Positions 5,000 to 5,202 of a stretch of 5,202 bases of DNA are shown one piece after another; position 1 is the stretch's first letter; every line of letters starts with the position of its first letter. Under the pieces are notes generated by a model that saw only the letters and a list, made by a program, of their open reading frames with translations, was not told where the DNA came from and made no database searches. The stretch comes from Candidatus Atribacter fermentans (GTDB taxonomy: Bacteria > Atribacterota > Atribacteria > Atribacterales > Atribacteraceae): the NCBI GenBank assembly GCA_012517485.1, contig JAAYUT010000037.1, positions 1-5,202 of the forward strand, in the 5' to 3' direction. The position numbers were made by a program, and so were the translations under genes.

Positions 5000-5089
5000 C
5001 CAAATGAATTTTCCCTCAATGGGGGAATAAATCGAATAATTCCCCTCCGTGGAGGGGTGCCGCTTTCGCGGCGGGGAGGGTGTTTTTTT
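5000..5089 (-). repeat. Repeat A, copy 3, inverted
   Basis: On the minus strand it starts CACCCTCCCCGCCGC and has the perfect hairpin GCCGC-GAAA-GCGGC, then CCCCTCC-AC-GGAGGGG. The second arm reads ATTCCCCCATTGAGGG and then diverges from copy 2, with runs of A or T where copy 2 has G. The tail found in copies 1 and 2 is missing, and element B copy 5 follows at once. Confidence 0.8.
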
Positions 5090-5090
5090 A

Positions 5091-5198
5091 GTCATCCTGA
5101 GGCTTCGCTTTTTGAAGCCGTGAGGATCTCATCTTTTCATTATTCAAAAAAGTATGAAATGAGATTGCCACGTCGCAGAGGGCGCTCCTCGCAATGAC
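5091..5198. repeat. Repeat F: inverted pair of hairpin arms (MITE-like)
   Basis: The left arm (5091-5132) runs from GTCATCCTGAGG to GAGGATCTCAT and holds the hairpin GGCTTC/GAAGCC. The right arm (5159-5198), read on the minus strand, runs from GTCATTGCGAGG to GGCAATCTCAT. The arms share both ends but differ in the middle, and lie 26 bases apart. This GTCATTGCGAG...ATCTCAT type is a widespread intergenic repeat in several bacterial lineages. No protein is encoded. Confidence 0.75.
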
Positions 5199-5202
5199 AG
5201 AG

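Noticed and set aside
4961..5197. Open frame of 78 codons on the plus strand
   Set aside because: It runs through repeats B, A and F and reads only their sequence.

Overview
The window is bacterial chromosomal DNA, AT-rich by eye, with closely spaced genes at the left and an unusual amount of repetitive, hairpin-forming intergenic DNA at the right. The repeat style (GC-rich palindromes in AT-rich DNA, several families packed end to end) and the UroD-superfamily gene suggest an anaerobic or thermophilic lineage, perhaps a candidate phylum such as Atribacterota. That placement is an impression; nothing here fixes the taxon.

Left part (1-1271, + strand) is the tail of a cell-surface glycan operon. 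It holds the C-terminal half of a PglC/WcaJ-type phosphoglycosyl transferase, an overlapping complete PglD/NeuD-type sugar O/N-acyltransferase, and, 2 bases further on, the first ~60 residues of a DegT/DnrJ/EryC1 (PglE-type) aminotransferase. The three together look like the end of a UDP-diacetylbacillosamine-type pathway: aminotransferase makes the 4-amino sugar, acetyltransferase acetylates it, and the phosphoglycosyl transferase loads it onto a lipid carrier. The aminotransferase is broken, so the local pathway is incomplete unless another copy exists.

Middle part (1272-2487) begins with about 320 bases of very AT-rich DNA in which I see no gene. A complete 298-residue NAD(P)-binding epimerase/dehydratase-like (SDR) gene follows, itself more AT-rich than the glycan genes.

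Right part (2488-5202) is dominated by repeats, interrupted by one gene. A UroD-superfamily gene (minus strand, 3609-4703, TTG start) sits between repeat arrays. I distinguish six repeat families. A is a ~100-base paired-hairpin element (three copies). B is a ~53-base element with a covarying hairpin (five copies plus two end fragments). C is a string of two or three small hairpins (two copies). D and F are inverted pairs of hairpin arms (one each). E is a CTCTCCC/GGGAGAG hairpin (one on each side of the UroD gene). Left of the gene the order is A-B-E on the + strand; right of it the same order is met on the minus strand, so a B+E block of about 95 bases flanks the gene in inverted orientation.

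The most interesting material is this repeat system: element B, with its fixed length and compensatory base changes, and the mirror-image placement around the UroD-family gene.
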